Shown here in pieces: positions 1-13,639 of a stretch of 64,000 bases of DNA. The stretch covers positions 17,012,442-17,076,441 of the forward strand of contig NC_061813.1 of assembly GCF_021462225.1 (NCBI RefSeq), written 5' to 3'. How positions within the stretch are numbered: the first letter of the stretch is position 1; each line of letters begins with the position of its first letter. A program made the position numbers and the translations under genes. This DNA comes from Girardinichthys multiradiatus (Eukaryota; Chordata; Actinopteri; Cyprinodontiformes; Goodeidae). The notes beneath the pieces are model-generated. The model searched no databases. It was not told where the DNA came from and saw only the letters and a program-made list of their open reading frames with translations.

Positions 1-89
1 ACATATCAACACATGCACATGCACACAAACAGCCTTGGAGGCGTTCACTGTGCATAGGCGTTCAGCATCATGCTAATTTTCATTGTTGT

Positions 90-540
90 GATAAAAATAA
101 ACAGGTCTGGGGAGCTGAATCTGAAGGCCTGAGGGTCACAGCGCGCTCAACTGACAACGGGGGAGCGGGGAGGGCGCGGGAGGGGTGAGGCGGTAGAGCG
201 GAGGGGGGGCTCAGACTGAATTACCTTGATCCACCACGACAGCCTCACATCACTGTCACCAGCCTGTTTGGAAGGGCTTGATGGGGCTGTGGTGCTAAGT
301 TAGAGCAAGCCGACTGCAATGGATATGTGTTGACAGTAGACTGCATTCAAGGGCACATTGAAATGAACGGATGAAATGGGGGAAAGTTTGCTAAGCCATG
401 TGTGCCATAATTAGCCCGGGCTCTCCTCGTGCCTCTTATCTGGTGGCTCGTTGGGATTGTCAGATGATTGAGGAATTGCTTGTGACATGATCTCTGTCTC
501 ACAATAGCCCCTAAATCCCAGTACAGGCACAAGGTGTTAT
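90..540. other. Candidate conserved non-coding block
   Basis: No ORF of note is present. The stretch is of higher complexity and GC than its surroundings, includes a G-rich run near 160-210, and has a homeodomain-type TAATTA-like core near 408-415 in a dense, non-repetitive context. That texture is common in conserved regulatory DNA of fish, but conservation cannot be seen from one sequence, so this is a guess from appearance only. Confidence 0.2.
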
Positions 541-888
541 GTGGGAGGACTGTGTCACATTCTGCATTATGGCTACTTTATGGGAGTATATTACAGTTTC
601 TTTGAGCATTATGGAAAGCTAATTTACTATTACAATCATATTTTACCTAATGCAATTTTCCTAACCAATATAGTTTAAACTGATTTATTGTAAAAATGCT
701 TTCCCATATCACATAAAATCAATCTAAAAGTGTTCCATGACCTGTTCTTTCAACTCTGTTATTAAAAAGTCAAATGTTTTTGAACTAATAAGTGTGTTCC
801 CTGCTCCTGATTGTAACAACTGTTTACCAGCACAGGTAAGGTGCTGCACTCGGGCACTAGGTGGTGCTTAAACACAACCCTATTACAC
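541..888. other. Unannotated AT-rich stretch
   Basis: AT-rich unique-looking sequence. I see no gene, RNA or repeat with recognisable ends. Confidence 0.4.
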
Positions 889-1134
889 AGGAAACACATA
901 CATGCACACACACACATCTTAACACACACCTCTTTACGCCTGCACACACACTGTCATCAACTCCCATTATTTTCACTCTAAGAGAACAACACACACACAC
1001 ACACAAAGAGGGGGTAAAAGATACAAGGCTTGACTTACAGACCTCTTCTCTGTTCATTTGATATTCATCGGCTTCCCTTTCAGCCCTCCCTCCACGCCTG
1101 TCACAAACGCTTGCACACACACACACACACACAT

Positions 1135-1171
<37 letters not shown>
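889..1171. repeat. CA/TG microsatellite cluster
   Basis: Several CA runs occur here. The longest is at about 1113-1171, broken by a single TC interruption. The short ORFs covering it (Thr-His or Val-Cys repeats) are artefacts of the dinucleotide repeat. Confidence 0.9.
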
Positions 1172-1174
<3 letters not shown>

Positions 1175-4100
1175 ACGCACCTCTCTCAACCTTACTCATC
1201 AAATCTCAGCAGCACGTGTCCAAAGCTATGATATCCATCTAATCATCTTGGCCCTTTCTCCTCTGCTTTCTGTCAGCTCTGGTAAAGGAACGCGGTTGTA
1301 TGCAGGCCAGGCGACCAGTTGCAACACAATACCTCTGAAATCACACCAAAAGATCCAGAACTCTTGTAAAAACATAGCTTAAGCTAAGCTCTCCTGGTCT
1401 AACAGTTTATTTGGGCACAGGAACATGTGTGATAAGTAAATAAACGTTCCCAGTTAACAGAAAAAGGCATCTCGATTTGTAATGAACTCCTTGTTTCTTG
1501 GTAAAATGTCAAAGGTTCATGAAGAAAGACAAAGGCCGTATGAATCAATAAATTCTAAATTAATTGAACCAAACAGTATATCAGCGGTATAAAGTAAATG
1601 TGTGATAGCAAACAAGAGGACTGAAGATCTACTACATTAGAGTGTGCATGTATGTTGTTGGTGCCCACAGCAACATCAGAACTGTACCAAAGGGAGTGAT
1701 TGTGAAAGTCCTTGTGTGGCCCTTTTCTCTCATGCTAACAAGATAAAATTTACTGCTGCTTGTTGTCTGGACTGGAGGCTACATGGGGACAGTCAGGGTA
1801 TATGTACGCATGTGAGCTTGAAGGCATGTCTCTGTCTACAACTGTAAGTAAAGTTAATTTAGAAAACACCTTTTCACAGGCTAAAGTCACAAAGCGCTAT
1901 GCAATAAAAATCACATTTTATCAAAACACGAGTTATTCATAGTATAAAAACAGAACAAAAAAGCTCAATAAAATCATGTCATAAAAGTCTGGAAGAACAA
2001 AATGGTTCTCAAGTGGTTTTTTAAAATATCCACAGAGTCGGCAAAGCAAAGTTGCAGGACTAAACTGTTCCACAGTAAAGAAACAGTTCATGTTGTATGG
2101 TGCAAGATATACGTGTGGTTGTGCATGTTCAACGGTGGGTCTACAAAGCAGCTGCGTGAGCATTCCTGTTGACGTTAAGCAGCTAAACAGTACCAGCTTG
2201 CCGGGCTCTTAACCTCCCCTCTTGGAGAGAGAACCTAATGAAGTCCTGAAAGGCTTCCTGACTCCCTCATCTGGCTTTGTTTAGGCCCCGCTCTGGCTCC
2301 TCTTGCTTGAGGAAGCCATTAACCCATTGAGAAGACAGTCACATACACCCTGGAAGACAAGTCTGCCCAGTTAAAAACGTATATGTCTTCAAGGCCACTG
2401 TTCAATTGGGGGTGGTCGAGTCCAGTCTTAAATCTCTTTTCCGGTATCTATTTTTGAAAAGTCCTGGCTTAACATATTGAGATGGTGTTTTATTCAGCAA
2501 AACCATAACCTTTTCTTACTCCAAACCTAACCCAGCAGCAAGTACATTTTAAACTCAATGCCCCAGAAGGAATCAACCTGAAATAAATATCTAATAAATA
2601 AACTAAACCTGAATTGAGCTGCGGTTCCAAAACTAAAAATTACCTTAACCTTTTCCACCTCTACCTTTTCTGCAACCAAATTTAGAGTGTTCTACATTTG
2701 CTAGCTTATTGAAAAACGGAAGCACCTTGTAACTCATAACACCAGCACTAAAATAGTCATTTGAGTAATCTATGCATTGGTGGTTACTGGTATCAATGTA
2801 TACCAAGATTTGAAAAGGTCATGGTTAGTTCTAAAACTGGTAGAACTACATAATACTACAGCTCAAAGTTCCTTCAGTAACCAGAGAAAGTGCTGATATA
2901 GAATAACATTGTTCTGCCCCTCCTTCATTCCTTGTGCACTGATGTTCAGCTGGCTGTGAAAAGCTGCTATACTTTCCCTGCCTTAAGAGAAAGTCAGATT
3001 TGGCTGGAAATATTTTCATTTCCGAATCAAAATAGCATATTATCATATTGTGGAAACTAAAGGCATACAACCCATCACTCTTATTAAGCTAAAATTATTT
3101 TAAGCCATGGTCGACAAGTTGTTTTCCGAAAGGGAATGATCTGCATCTGTCAAAAGATGTTCACAGGATGTCAGTTTAAAGAAAGTTATATTGTTTTATT
3201 TACTTTTCAATAAAAAATGGCATGTTGAAAATATTTTATACCTTTCTCAATAATCATTGAAAAGGTTGTTAATGGCATTACATCATTCAAACCCTCCTTA
3301 TTATTGCTGACCAGCTTATCGCATGTCCCCATTAGTATTTTGACTGGTATCTTGACCTCTAAGTCCTTGAGGAAGGACTGCTTGTGATCACTTAGGGGCT
3401 AATCTTTAGCCTGTTTTCCAGATTCTCTATCAATTCAAGTAATAGTCAAATAACATTGCACTCATTTATCTGCTTTCATTAGAATCATCTGATTTTTGTT
3501 TATCATTGTAAAACTGGACTCTTTTAAACTATAATTTTACTTGACATCAAAAGCTATTCCCTTTGAAATATTCAAAAGGAGGATATTGACCCCTCCATTT
3601 TTCCAGTGTAACTAATAAACAAGTTTTCTATCTTCAATCAAAGGAGAGGTGTGCCTGTGATATGATCAACGACTACCATCGTGTGTAAAACAACAATGAG
3701 GCAGTGCAATTACCATGTGTAGAATGAGATCAACGGAGGGAATAAAAAAAAAACATCAGATGGATTAGTCTGTGCTTCTAGACTCCACCAGCACCACCTT
3801 TTTGCCAACATATAATAACACTTCATTTTAATTTTAGAGTTTGTGTATACTCAATAGAGGAAAATTGTTTCCACTTGGTTATGCCAGTCTATTGAGAGCA
3901 AGAAAAGTGAAAAGGGAATGGGGGTTGGGAATGAGGCAAATGCATTGCAAATAAAAAACTGCGGCAGTTAAAATTGAATTTGTATTCACCAGGAAGTGGG
4001 TTAACCCAGTTAAAAGTCAGGGAATCCAATAGCAGTGCCTGATATGTGGTGTCGAGACAATCTCCTTTGGGGAACTTAAGCGCTTGGCTCATATGCTGCC

Positions 4101-6224
4101 TACCCGTGCTCAGAGCATGTTTTCAGGTAATAATAATACATCATATTGCTTAACGGCATATTTATGTACGAACTCAGCGAGAGGAGGCATCTGGAGTGCC
4201 TTGGTGTTGTTCTTTGAAATCACCTCCCTCAGATATGTGCCACTCGCAGTTGTTATGTTTTCTCTCCCTTATCAGTTTTGCAGAAATGGTAAATTCTGTT
4301 ACAGAGCATATTTGGTTTGTCACAGTTAGATGAGTTGTCCTCAGGTTGCGTTTGCAGGGGGTGTGAAGGCATTTTCCTCAAGATTTCTCCATTGTAAGAG
4401 ACAACTTAAATGTGTTTTTGTGTGCGTGTGTGGCTCCACTGCTATCTGCGTCTTTGAACAGCATACAGAAAGCCCTGTATTATTTTAAAATAAAAAAATT
4501 AAAAATCAAATAAAAAAACATGCATACACATACAAAATGAAATGGGAAATGACAAATCTCCAAGTCTTTGTTTTATAGGAGTATATTGACTGCCCTTGGT
4601 TCATTGACTTTTTATTACAGGAGGTAACACAGCTGTCAGCAAATACGGGAAAAAAATGTTTCAGCCATTTACTTTGCAACATTTCAAGCTTATAATTTCT
4701 GTACCCTGTCTACACATTGTGTGTACTGTCTGTGTGTCAGCAACTAGCATGTTTTTGCTGTCTATGTGTGGATCTGAGTGTAGGAGGTGCAGCTGTAAGC
4801 ATGAGAAGGATTGTGCATACAATGGAAAGGAGGAGAAAGAGAAGGGGTGCAGACAGAGAGAAAGACAGAAGGAGGGAGGGGTAGATGAAGTCATAGAGAA
4901 GGAGACAGCCAGACAGAGAGGTGGTTTTGGTCTACCAGGAACACACAGCTCTTGCCGCCAGCAGTGTGTCAGTGGTGGTCCCCTCATCCAGTCTGCTGCA
5001 GCATCTGCCAGAGAGGCACCAGGTTGAGCAAGACCCAGATCCTTCCACGGCCTCATCTCAGGTCCAGAGCCCCATCAACTCCTTTCTCCTCCAGGCCCAA
5101 CTGTCTACTTCAGCTCTTTCCGCCCCACACCTCTCTGTCTTCACACCGAACCATGTTAGTAGCACTGAATTGGGACCCTCAGGCCTATGTCTTTTCCTTT
5201 TATGCAACCTCAGCAGAGGCTTCCTCTAGCTCCATCCCTCATGTGCCTCTTCCGCAAAATCAACTTTAGACTTTCAAGGCCGCCTACTTGCATATCTCTT
5301 CTCCAGCTTCTTCCAATCCAAAGGCCAAGTTGTTTCACCATGCATTCATTCAGAAGAATGCAAATGTCATAGCCTATAATGCTTTTATCAACTGCACTGT
5401 AATCACACAGAAAGCTTTAAAAAAAAAGAAAAAAAGGCCATAAGCAATAGCTGGAGATGCATCAATCAGAAATTCTGGACAATTCCGATGTCTGTTTTTT
5501 GGCTTAGACTTGCTTATTGATTTTGGCCAGTTCCATATCTTATTCCAAATCCTATCTTAGATCTATTATATAAGAAAATATACCACAGCATTAAAAATTT
5601 ATTTTTTTAATGTTCCTGCAATGAGCTTTTACTGATCATACATATAAGGAGCAGGCATAGTGTTACACTGCAGTGTGAAAAACCATTTGGTGTAAAACCG
5701 TGTTTTACTTTTATTTTAAAACATAGACAAAACAATTTGATATTTTACATTTATTTTATAATATTTTATTGATTATCATGGTTAGCATGGTTACTGTTGT
5801 TAAAACAAGAGTCTCTCTTTACATTCTAGAGAATGTAGGTTACCTTAACTGTGAGATTTCTAAAAGGCTGCCAACATCTCCAAATCCAGAATAATCAATG
5901 ACAGACTGAAGCTGACAGCTCAAAGGAGTGAAAAAGAACAACTTTCCTGTAATACGTTTAGCCTTCCTGTTATCTGTTGAAAGTCTTGCTCTTTCTTGCA
6001 GCCTTAATGAATTGTACACATGCCTCAACATTTCCTTCTAATGTTGACTTCATTAGAAAAACATAACTAATGCTGAAAATAGCTCAATTTAATAGTTCAC
6101 ACTGAAGAGTGATGTTGTCAGTGCAACTCAGTAGCGGTTATGGTACACTGACTGATCAAAAGAAAATGTAGACTCTTGAGTTTCTGACTGGATGCTAGTA
6201 TGTCAGAATGTATCACAGTTGGTC
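1172..6224. other. Unannotated intergenic or intronic sequence
   Basis: About 5 kb with no recognisable gene. The part at 2160-2350 is denser and non-repetitive and could be a conserved non-coding element. The part at 4920-5270 is GC-richer and open in two overlapping frames on the plus strand and one on the minus strand, but shows no domain I recognise. The remainder is AT-rich with homopolymer runs near 3748, 4490 and 5420. Confidence 0.4.
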
Positions 6225-6608
6225 GTGGCAGATGGCTGCTCACACTGAGCCTGTTTCTGCTGGAGATTTCTTCCTGTTAAAAGGAAGTTTTTCCTCTCCG
6301 CTGTCACTACATGCATTCTCAGTATGAGGGATTGCTGCAAAGTCAACGCCAGTGACTGTCCACTGTCTCTACATGCTCATCCAGGAGGAGGGAATGCTGC
6401 AAGTCACTGACTGGATGCAATCTGCTGGGTTTCCTTAGATAGAAAAACTTTTTATCCAATTTGAATAAAAAGCTAACTCCGACTGCACTGTTCAATTGTT
6501 AGGATTAATTGGAATGTATGTACCTGACTGTTGTGAAGTGCCTTGAGACAACATGTGTTGTGAATTGGCGCTATATAAATAAAACTGAATTGAATTGAAT
6601 TGAAATGA
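6225..6608 (+). repeat. Teleost GAATT-tailed retroposon
   Basis: This matches by eye a very common fish interspersed repeat. It has a T-rich body with a short palindromic stretch around 6275-6295, then a 3' end with a TTGAATTGGCGCTATATAAA-like block near 6560 and a terminal run of TGAAT units at 6580-6608. A pentanucleotide tail is typical of non-LTR retrotransposon or SINE 3' ends, so the element lies on the plus strand. A second, inverted copy of the tail is at about 63731. The family name is not certain; it could be the 3' UTR of a LINE or a SINE that borrows it. Confidence 0.65.
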
Positions 6609-9600
6609 AAGGTTTCCCATGTAGCTAGATTGAACCAGTATGCGACAGTTGATAGTCAGTACCTGGAAGATAAGCAGAATTCCATCACTGTCATGTTAGG
6701 TGTGTTTTATATTTTATATTATATTTTTAAACAAAACCTAAGCATTTACTGTAAAGAAAACCCTGTGATGAACTAGCAATTCATCGACGGTCTACTTACC
6801 TATCACTTATTGAAAGCTGGAATAAGTGCTAGGCCTCCCAGAACTGACACCTTAGAGCAGAGGTGCCAAAGTTTAGTCCTAAAGAGTTACTATCCTGCAT
6901 CTTGTCAATGCATCCTTCCTTCAACACACCTGAATCAAGTGGCTGAATTTCCTCATAAGTGTTTCCTTCAGCTCTTCAGAGGCCAGTTTTCAGTAACAGT
7001 TTTCTTAACTATACTAGAGAGATCCGAGGTAAAACATAGAAAAGGATTGGTGAAGTCTAAAAGCTAGACAGACAGACCCATGTTGCTGATTTTAGCAATT
7101 CAGCACAACTCAAACTAAAAGTTCACATTCTTAGCCTAACAAGGTCTGTGTTACTATGCTAAAGCTATGCTGGTGGAGTATGCTATATCAGTCTTATCAG
7201 CGGTAACTTGTCAGTTCTCTGTCAGGTCACTGAGAATGGAGTTAAGTTTTGGATGTTCAACAGGCTGTCATTCATGCAATGTCATCAAAGATGGTATGTG
7301 CCTGTGCTTTTCAAGATTTTGTAGTTGTTTGAAACTGTGCACTCACAATCTGCCGATCGAGATGATCAACAAAGAGGGCGGACTGACAGAACCAGCAGCC
7401 TCTGCCATCTTCCCTTCATGTAGTAACACGGATGTTATTTGGACAAGAAAGCAGTGAAAACCTAATGAGGGACTCTTGTGAATGTGTAGGCTGATTCTAT
7501 TTACTAATATAGTGTTGCATCCCACAGGCAGAAACATTTTCGCTTTGAGTTGTTTTGAACCACCAGTATTGGCTAAAACAGTGGCACCCATCTGACTGGC
7601 TGTTAAATTTGAACCTCTGAGGATTTCTTTACTTTCTTACAAAACTCACTGACATCTGTCTCCAACATGTAAGGAAACATACTGAAACTAACTTCACAAA
7701 ACCTCACTGTAAATGCTGAAAACCATCCCATCTAACCCAATGAGTATTAGCTGAATAATAATATAAATACCCTAATTAGGCAGCAACCACCAGCTGATCG
7801 TTCTGTGTGTGTATTATTGGAGCAAATTTGCTGTACTAAAATCTCTTTGTCATTTGCTTCTGTTGTTTTCATCTCAACCCTTTTGTATTTTTACTTCACA
7901 GAACCACCTTAGGACCCATAACTCTATCCCCATGTCTGACCTGTTCCTCTACCTTTGTGTCAGCGAGTCACCTTTCCTTGCTTTCTTCCCCATTCACTTC
8001 CCAACAACACTCCTCAAGCCCTTTCCCCATTTAAAGCCCTTTTTCTTTCCCTGCTGGGGCTGGAGAGGGGCCGAAGCCGCAGCATCTTCCCATCCGTTAG
8101 CCAGGAGCCACAGATCCCAGCCAGAGATGCCATCTGATACAAGTCTATCATAATGAAGGTCCAGCATGGGGCTAAATGAGTTTCCACCTCAGCCGCGCAA
8201 GGGGCTAATGACAAAACAGCCTCCCTGTGCTCCTTGGCCTGCCGCTAGCTTTAATCAGGGCATATGGCACTTGCCTAAACTACTTGCCTATGAGGAGAGG
8301 AGAAACGGAAAAGGAGAGGAGTTGGGATGATTTGGGTAAAAGTAAAAATGGAATCCTGCAGAATTTATATGGAGAACAAAAATGAACTCGAGATTTAAAA
8401 TTGCAGATGCTTTAAGATCATAAAAAAAAGTTTACAAAAGTTAAAAAGTTCTGAATATTATGCAGAGTTGATATGGTGACTTTACATCTTTTTGGATCAT
8501 GTTGTATCTCTTCAGAAGGAAGTCTTTATGGCTGATTGACACGCCGTAGAAATTAATAATCGCTTTCATAGATTTATATTAATTTGCTGGATTTAATATG
8601 CCATAAATGGCAGATGATCAACAAGGGAAAACAAAAGTCTATTAGTGTCCTAGTGGCATAAAAACACTGTGGAAGGGGTTGGGAGCGTAACAAATAGACT
8701 ACTTTATTTAGCCCACTTTATGGTTTCCCAACCTATCCAAATTAGCTTAAAGGATTGATAATTATTCACTAATATAAAACTGTTACTGAGCCCTTAAACT
8801 GTGACTTGCCCTTTTTAGTTTTTGTCAACCACAAAATACAGGCTTGGTTTTGGAAATTAATTTCAAATCGCATAACAAGGCTTCCTTTTAATTTGATTAA
8901 TTCTTTGTTGTTGTTTTAGATCCCTCGTGAAGACACCCATGACGTTTCGAGGTTATTTGTTCCACTGTCTAATGACAATTTTCTTTCCACAATAACTCCA
9001 GTTAAAAAACCGCCTCAGAGCTAGTTTTTTTTAAATGCCTTGAAATCAAAGACAAGGCTAAGCCAAAGGGGGACTAATAAAACCTCATCCTTAATTCCAC
9101 AGCGGGTCCACTGCTGTGACTGCTCACGCTACAACTTACTAAAAACCCTAATTACAGCCATCTTGGCCTATGTCCCTTTAAAAGATACATAGATTAAATA
9201 GCAATGTAAACAAATTAATGAATGATTTCTCAATTTCCACATTCAAAACATACTTAAATTTTAAAAAAAACTGCCAGGTGTTCTGCTTAGGATATTTTTC
9301 CACAAAGATGTTTTCTTGCTGGTCATTAACTATGTCCCGTGGAAATGTATTCCTTTAACACTCACAGTGCATCTGACATTTAGTTCATATTTAAGCTGTT
9401 GTACAGCTGTATATTGCCTGTATCAGGTTGTACACAGCATGGAGGAAATGAACCTCTGAAACCCCTGCTGACAGTTTTGGACCCCACTGCTCCTGATTTC
9501 ACCAGCACCATAACCAAGCTTGGCAACCAACAAGCCACCAGAACAAATTAGTCCATCATCAGCAGGGAGCAAGAGTTGCATCTCTATGTGAGGAAGAAAA

Positions 9601-9883
9601 TAGAGGAAGTGTTTGTTCATCTAGGCAGAGGCTTTCCCCATTCCAAACTGTCCAGGTTTTCCCTTAGAACTGGAAGAATACTTGCAGCTGGTAACATTGA
9701 GAGCATTTTAATATAATGCAGAAGATTAGACCAAACTAACTATATTATTCTCCAATTACGCTCGTTTTATCCAACTGATGTCTTTATATCCTTCCCCTTG
9801 CCTCGATTAGCCTAATGTGAAAATGGAAGGGGGGAATACACTTAGGACTTTACCGATTGTTCCTCAGTTGCCTATTATTTCAG
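6609..9883. other. Unannotated sequence with possible conserved blocks
   Basis: No gene is recognised. The stretches around 8150-8290 and 9040-9180 are denser, hold TAAT-type cores and lack repeat signatures; they are candidates for conserved regulatory DNA. The rest is AT-rich unique sequence. Confidence 0.35.
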
Positions 9884-10103
9884 AGCACCATTAACATGGA
9901 GGCGTCTTTTATAGTGACTGTAAATAAAACGATTAGTGGCAGATCCAGCCGGGTGCTGAGGAAGATTTCATTCCAGGGATCTGCTTATCAACGTTCTTGG
10001 AAGGTTTTGAATTATTGCGAGGGCCCGCCACAGTCTGAGAAGCTACCTTCCCCCCACCTTCATCCCACGACGGCTCTATCTCTCTCTCTGAATCCGCATT
10101 ACG
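9884..10103 (+). other. Candidate host exon (unidentified)
   Basis: A pyrimidine-rich stretch ending in an AG (CTATTATTTCAG, to 9883) precedes 220 nt that stay open in one frame. These end in ACG followed by GTAAGC at 10104, which is a good splice-donor match. The open frame runs from about 9857 to 10129 and encodes an unremarkable basic, serine-rich segment containing NKTISGRSSRVLRKISF. I recognise no family. GC content is above that of the flanks. It could be an exon of a host gene, an alternative exon, or a chance arrangement inside a conserved non-coding element. The length of 220 nt is not a multiple of three, so skipping it would shift the frame. Confidence 0.25.
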
Positions 10104-11632
10104 GTAAGCAAATCTCACCCCTGCTTTGAATTCTTGTCACAAAGTAAATAAATCAATTACATTCCCACACGCATGCACGGCTTCCATCGCGGCGTAGGTT
10201 CAAATCGTTTCGTCTCACATGCCTGTAAGCCTGCTTAATATCCTGCCGAGCATGCCCAAATTATTAGAAAGTACAAGAGTGACAATTGTCAGCTGATGTT
10301 GTTGATCCGAACACATAAAATATTAAATGCCATCAGCATGAATGTGGAGAAAAGGAAAAGCTCTCTCACTTCATAAACCCCTTGCCGAGCAGGAAGCTTT
10401 CTGGATTGTGGGTGTTCTTTACAAGGCGGATGTAGCAAACAACAGTGAAGAGACCCCAAACCATAGCGTTCCTGCAGCACTGTTGTGTCAAGGCTTTGAT
10501 TTCTGTATATGCAACAAGTCCACAAGCCATACTAAGTGGAAATATGCGTCTTTATGAATTCATTCCGTGATTTCTAGAGAGTTTGGGCCTACAGTTGTGC
10601 ACACAGAACTGTAAACATTATTACAATAGCCATGCATCAGGTTTAACTCCGTCCAGTGGCTCTGCCTTCAGCATGGATAATATTTGAGATTGGCTTGGAA
10701 TATCAAACCTATCGTGATTCTGAACCTTATGCAATATTTACATTAGATAATAAAACACAACTGTTTTAAATAAAGGGCCAAACATGATGTTTGTGAAACT
10801 CAAGCAGCTGTTTTTAAAATGCTTGAAAGCTATTCCAATGAGAGCAATGCAATGCAATTAATCCTTGAACTTGATTTTATCTTTCGATTGACAGATTTTT
10901 TTCTTCATTTCTCAATGCATTTTATCTGAATTGTATGCAGATTCAGAATACTAATCATAGTTGGCCATCCAATTATACTCATAATCTGACCATAACTCAC
11001 TATAAAGTGGTTTCTGTCAGTTTTACAGAAATTTGCTGGCATCTGGATGTCAGTAATTTACTTTAACCAGCTAATTAAACTAAAGTTTAATTTGGATAAT
11101 TTCTACAGCTTAAAACATCAGACAAGTATTCACCTGGTTGGACACAGCAGACACAGCTCCATGACTTGGACTGAATTATTTACTACAAAGCTATAATTTA
11201 GCTTGGTTTAACCGCATAATTTGCTTGAAATAATTAACCATTTATCACGATACATTATATACACAGTGGTGTCATACATGTCCATACAACAATAAAACTT
11301 AAGAATCTCTTTGGTCAAGTTATTTAGAGAGTTTTTGTAATAGAACTGCTAACTTTACCTTAATAGCTTTTTGGTGGATTTTGGGGCTCTGAAACATGCC
11401 TGGTTCACATCCACTTACATTCAGAAAACAGTTTATTATTATTATTATACAAACAGTTTATTTTTTGTAATTTCATTTTAAACTCTAATTGTGTTTGTTA
11501 CCTTTAACGGATTTACATCAGAGAGGAATGAGAGCAGCCACAATTTATATTCTAACAATAACTCTAAGCACATTTTTCAGCGTCCAACCTTTGAGAGGAA
11601 AATAAACATTAAATATAAGAATTGTGGTTTAG
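10104..11632. other. Unannotated AT-rich sequence
   Basis: Beyond the possible donor site there is no further gene-like signal. Short ORFs at 10289-10557 on both strands overlap each other and show no domain. Confidence 0.4.
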
Positions 11633-11806
11633 TGGCGCTGGGTGGCTCAGTTGGTAAAGCAGGAGCACCATGTGCAGATGTGGTCATCGTGGGTTTGATT
11701 CCTGATCTCCAGCCTTTGCCAGCACATCTTCCTATTCTCTCTACACCCTCTTTCCTGTCAAAATATAGTTCAATAAAGACCACTGGTGCCAAAAAAAATC
11801 TTTGAA
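11633..11806 (+). repeat. tRNA-derived SINE
   Basis: An internal RNA polymerase III promoter of tRNA type is visible: an A-box-like GGTGGCTCAGTTGG at 11641-11654 and a B-box-like GGGTTTGATTCC at 11691-11702. The spacing is right for a tRNA-derived head. A short non-tRNA body follows, ending in an A-rich tail at about 11791-11799. The tRNA part is not a functional tRNA because the acceptor stem does not pair. Confidence 0.7.
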
Positions 11807-13639
11807 AAAGAACTGTGATTTAGTGTGAAAATGAACCTTTATTGTTAGTGCAATAAATACAACAAAATATCCTGATATGTATCTTGAATCTGTATCGCCC
11901 ACCCCTAATTGACAGTCATGCTTGTAAAAGTTTCTATGATGCCTCATTACTCAACTGCTCAGTCAAGAAAAATAGGCCTTTCCGGAGTAAGAGAGATGAC
12001 AAATAAATAGGTTTTTTAAATGTCTGTATGTCTTTGTTTTTTACAGCTTTACTTGATTTTAAACAAATACTTTAAAATCAAATTTTATATGCTTCAGGGT
12101 TGCATGGTAGTAAAACAAGATTTGACCTTACATTTGTTTTAAGGGAATGTGGATAAATCTTGTTAGATGAAAAAACTCATGTTAGTATTTTAAATCATTA
12201 CATGCTGTGAAGCATTTCTGTGACATTACACTGAAACCCCTTTTGGCTATACTGTAACACTGTTGTAATGTTTGTTTTTTCTTTTTTCCCTTCTCTCCTT
12301 CTTCTTTAGCTCTTTGGATTAACTTCCCTTTGTGTTGGATGGCAGGGACGTGCAGTGTGGATTTCAGATGTACGGGCGGCCGTTTCATCGCTCGCAGCGT
12401 GTTTGTCTGTGGTGGCATTCCTCGGTTCTATTCAGCACAGGAGATGATCCCCCCAGGCACATCCCAGCATCCTCTGCCCCTCCACCCTCTCCAATGGTCC
12501 AGGCAAACATGATCTCTTACCCAACCACACCGGTGGGTCCACATAAGGACTAACACAAACACATGCACTGCATACATCACAAACCACATCACTCCACACT
12601 TGATACTTGCTTCTATCACCTTTCACTGAATATGTTTAAGAAGCTGTTTTGTGAGCAAAAAAATAACGTATACAGTTACCATGTCTGCAAAGGTTAGACC
12701 TGTGCTGTGTAATTATGTACCGATGCCATTGTCTGATGAAATGTTTTAATATGACAGATCCACAAAGTATTTTATTAATTTATGACTTGGAGTACTGAAA
12801 CTGATACTTTTATTAATAACCTCCAGAAAACCCTACTGTACACCCACATTAGATTCAGAATTTAAAAGACCAGGCTAGATTTGGTGGCCTTTTCAGTCTA
12901 AAGCACTTTAAGTCAGAGATAAAAACGGTTATTGTTGGGGAAGATAGACTCTTGAGAGCCCCCTGACAAATCATTTTGTTTATTGGAAGTAAAACTACTC
13001 TGACCACAATTCCCCCTGGAACTGCAGCCAAGTCTGATGTTTTGACCTTTTGCAAATGAATCTGAGCAAGCTTGAACACTTCAGGTAATTACATAGAAAA
13101 ACTGCTTTGACAGGATCTATTTGGACTGAATTACGAACAGTATATCATAGCAAAATTATGCTGTTTGAACTTACTCACTTAACAGTGACAGCTCTGAGAG
13201 AGCAAAACAGACAGACTGCATAGCAGCTCATGGGAACCAAGGAGTTTCATTTATTCTTTCTGAACATGTCTGTATGTATGCAGAAGTTAAAATTGATAGG
13301 AGAAAGGATAGAGTGGGAGAAAATGGAAAAGAACTGCAAAAATGTTGGTCTTTTAAATGGACACTAATGCTTTCAAAGCTTAGTGTCCCTGTCCTCACAT
13401 AGTGGATAAACCTTAGAACAGAGACCCATCACATACATACACATTACTGTGCAACAGGGCTGAATGAGCCAACATTTATCCTAATGCCTCTATAGATTGG
13501 GTCAAAGGGAGCATGTTTTTTTTTTGTTTGTTTTTTTTCTCAATGGATAACAGCAAAGGATTTAAAATCTCAAGGGCCCTTCATCTGTCTTCACCTATAT
13601 GAGTCTGACCAAAAAAAAAAAAAAAAGTAATAACCATTG
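11807..13639. other. Unannotated sequence with one weak exon candidate
   Basis: Mostly AT-rich unique sequence. The segment at 12433-12529 is proline-rich in one frame (it includes SSAPPPSPMVQA), follows an AG preceded by TTCTATTC, and is followed by GTGGGT. A strong pyrimidine tract ends at 12309, but that frame has a TAA at 12320, so the nearer AG would have to be used. I could not match the peptide to a family. Confidence 0.2.

Noticed and set aside
857..1189. Val-Cys and Thr-His rich ORFs on both strands
   Set aside because: Products of the CA/TG microsatellite.
4656..5269. Overlapping ORFs of about 100-130 codons on both strands in GC-richer DNA
   Set aside because: Open in several frames at once, no domain recognised, no convincing splice signals; kept only as a remark in the stretch description.
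11633..11710. Possible tRNA gene
   Set aside because: A- and B-box-like motifs are present, but the acceptor stem and anticodon arm do not fold; it is the head of a SINE.
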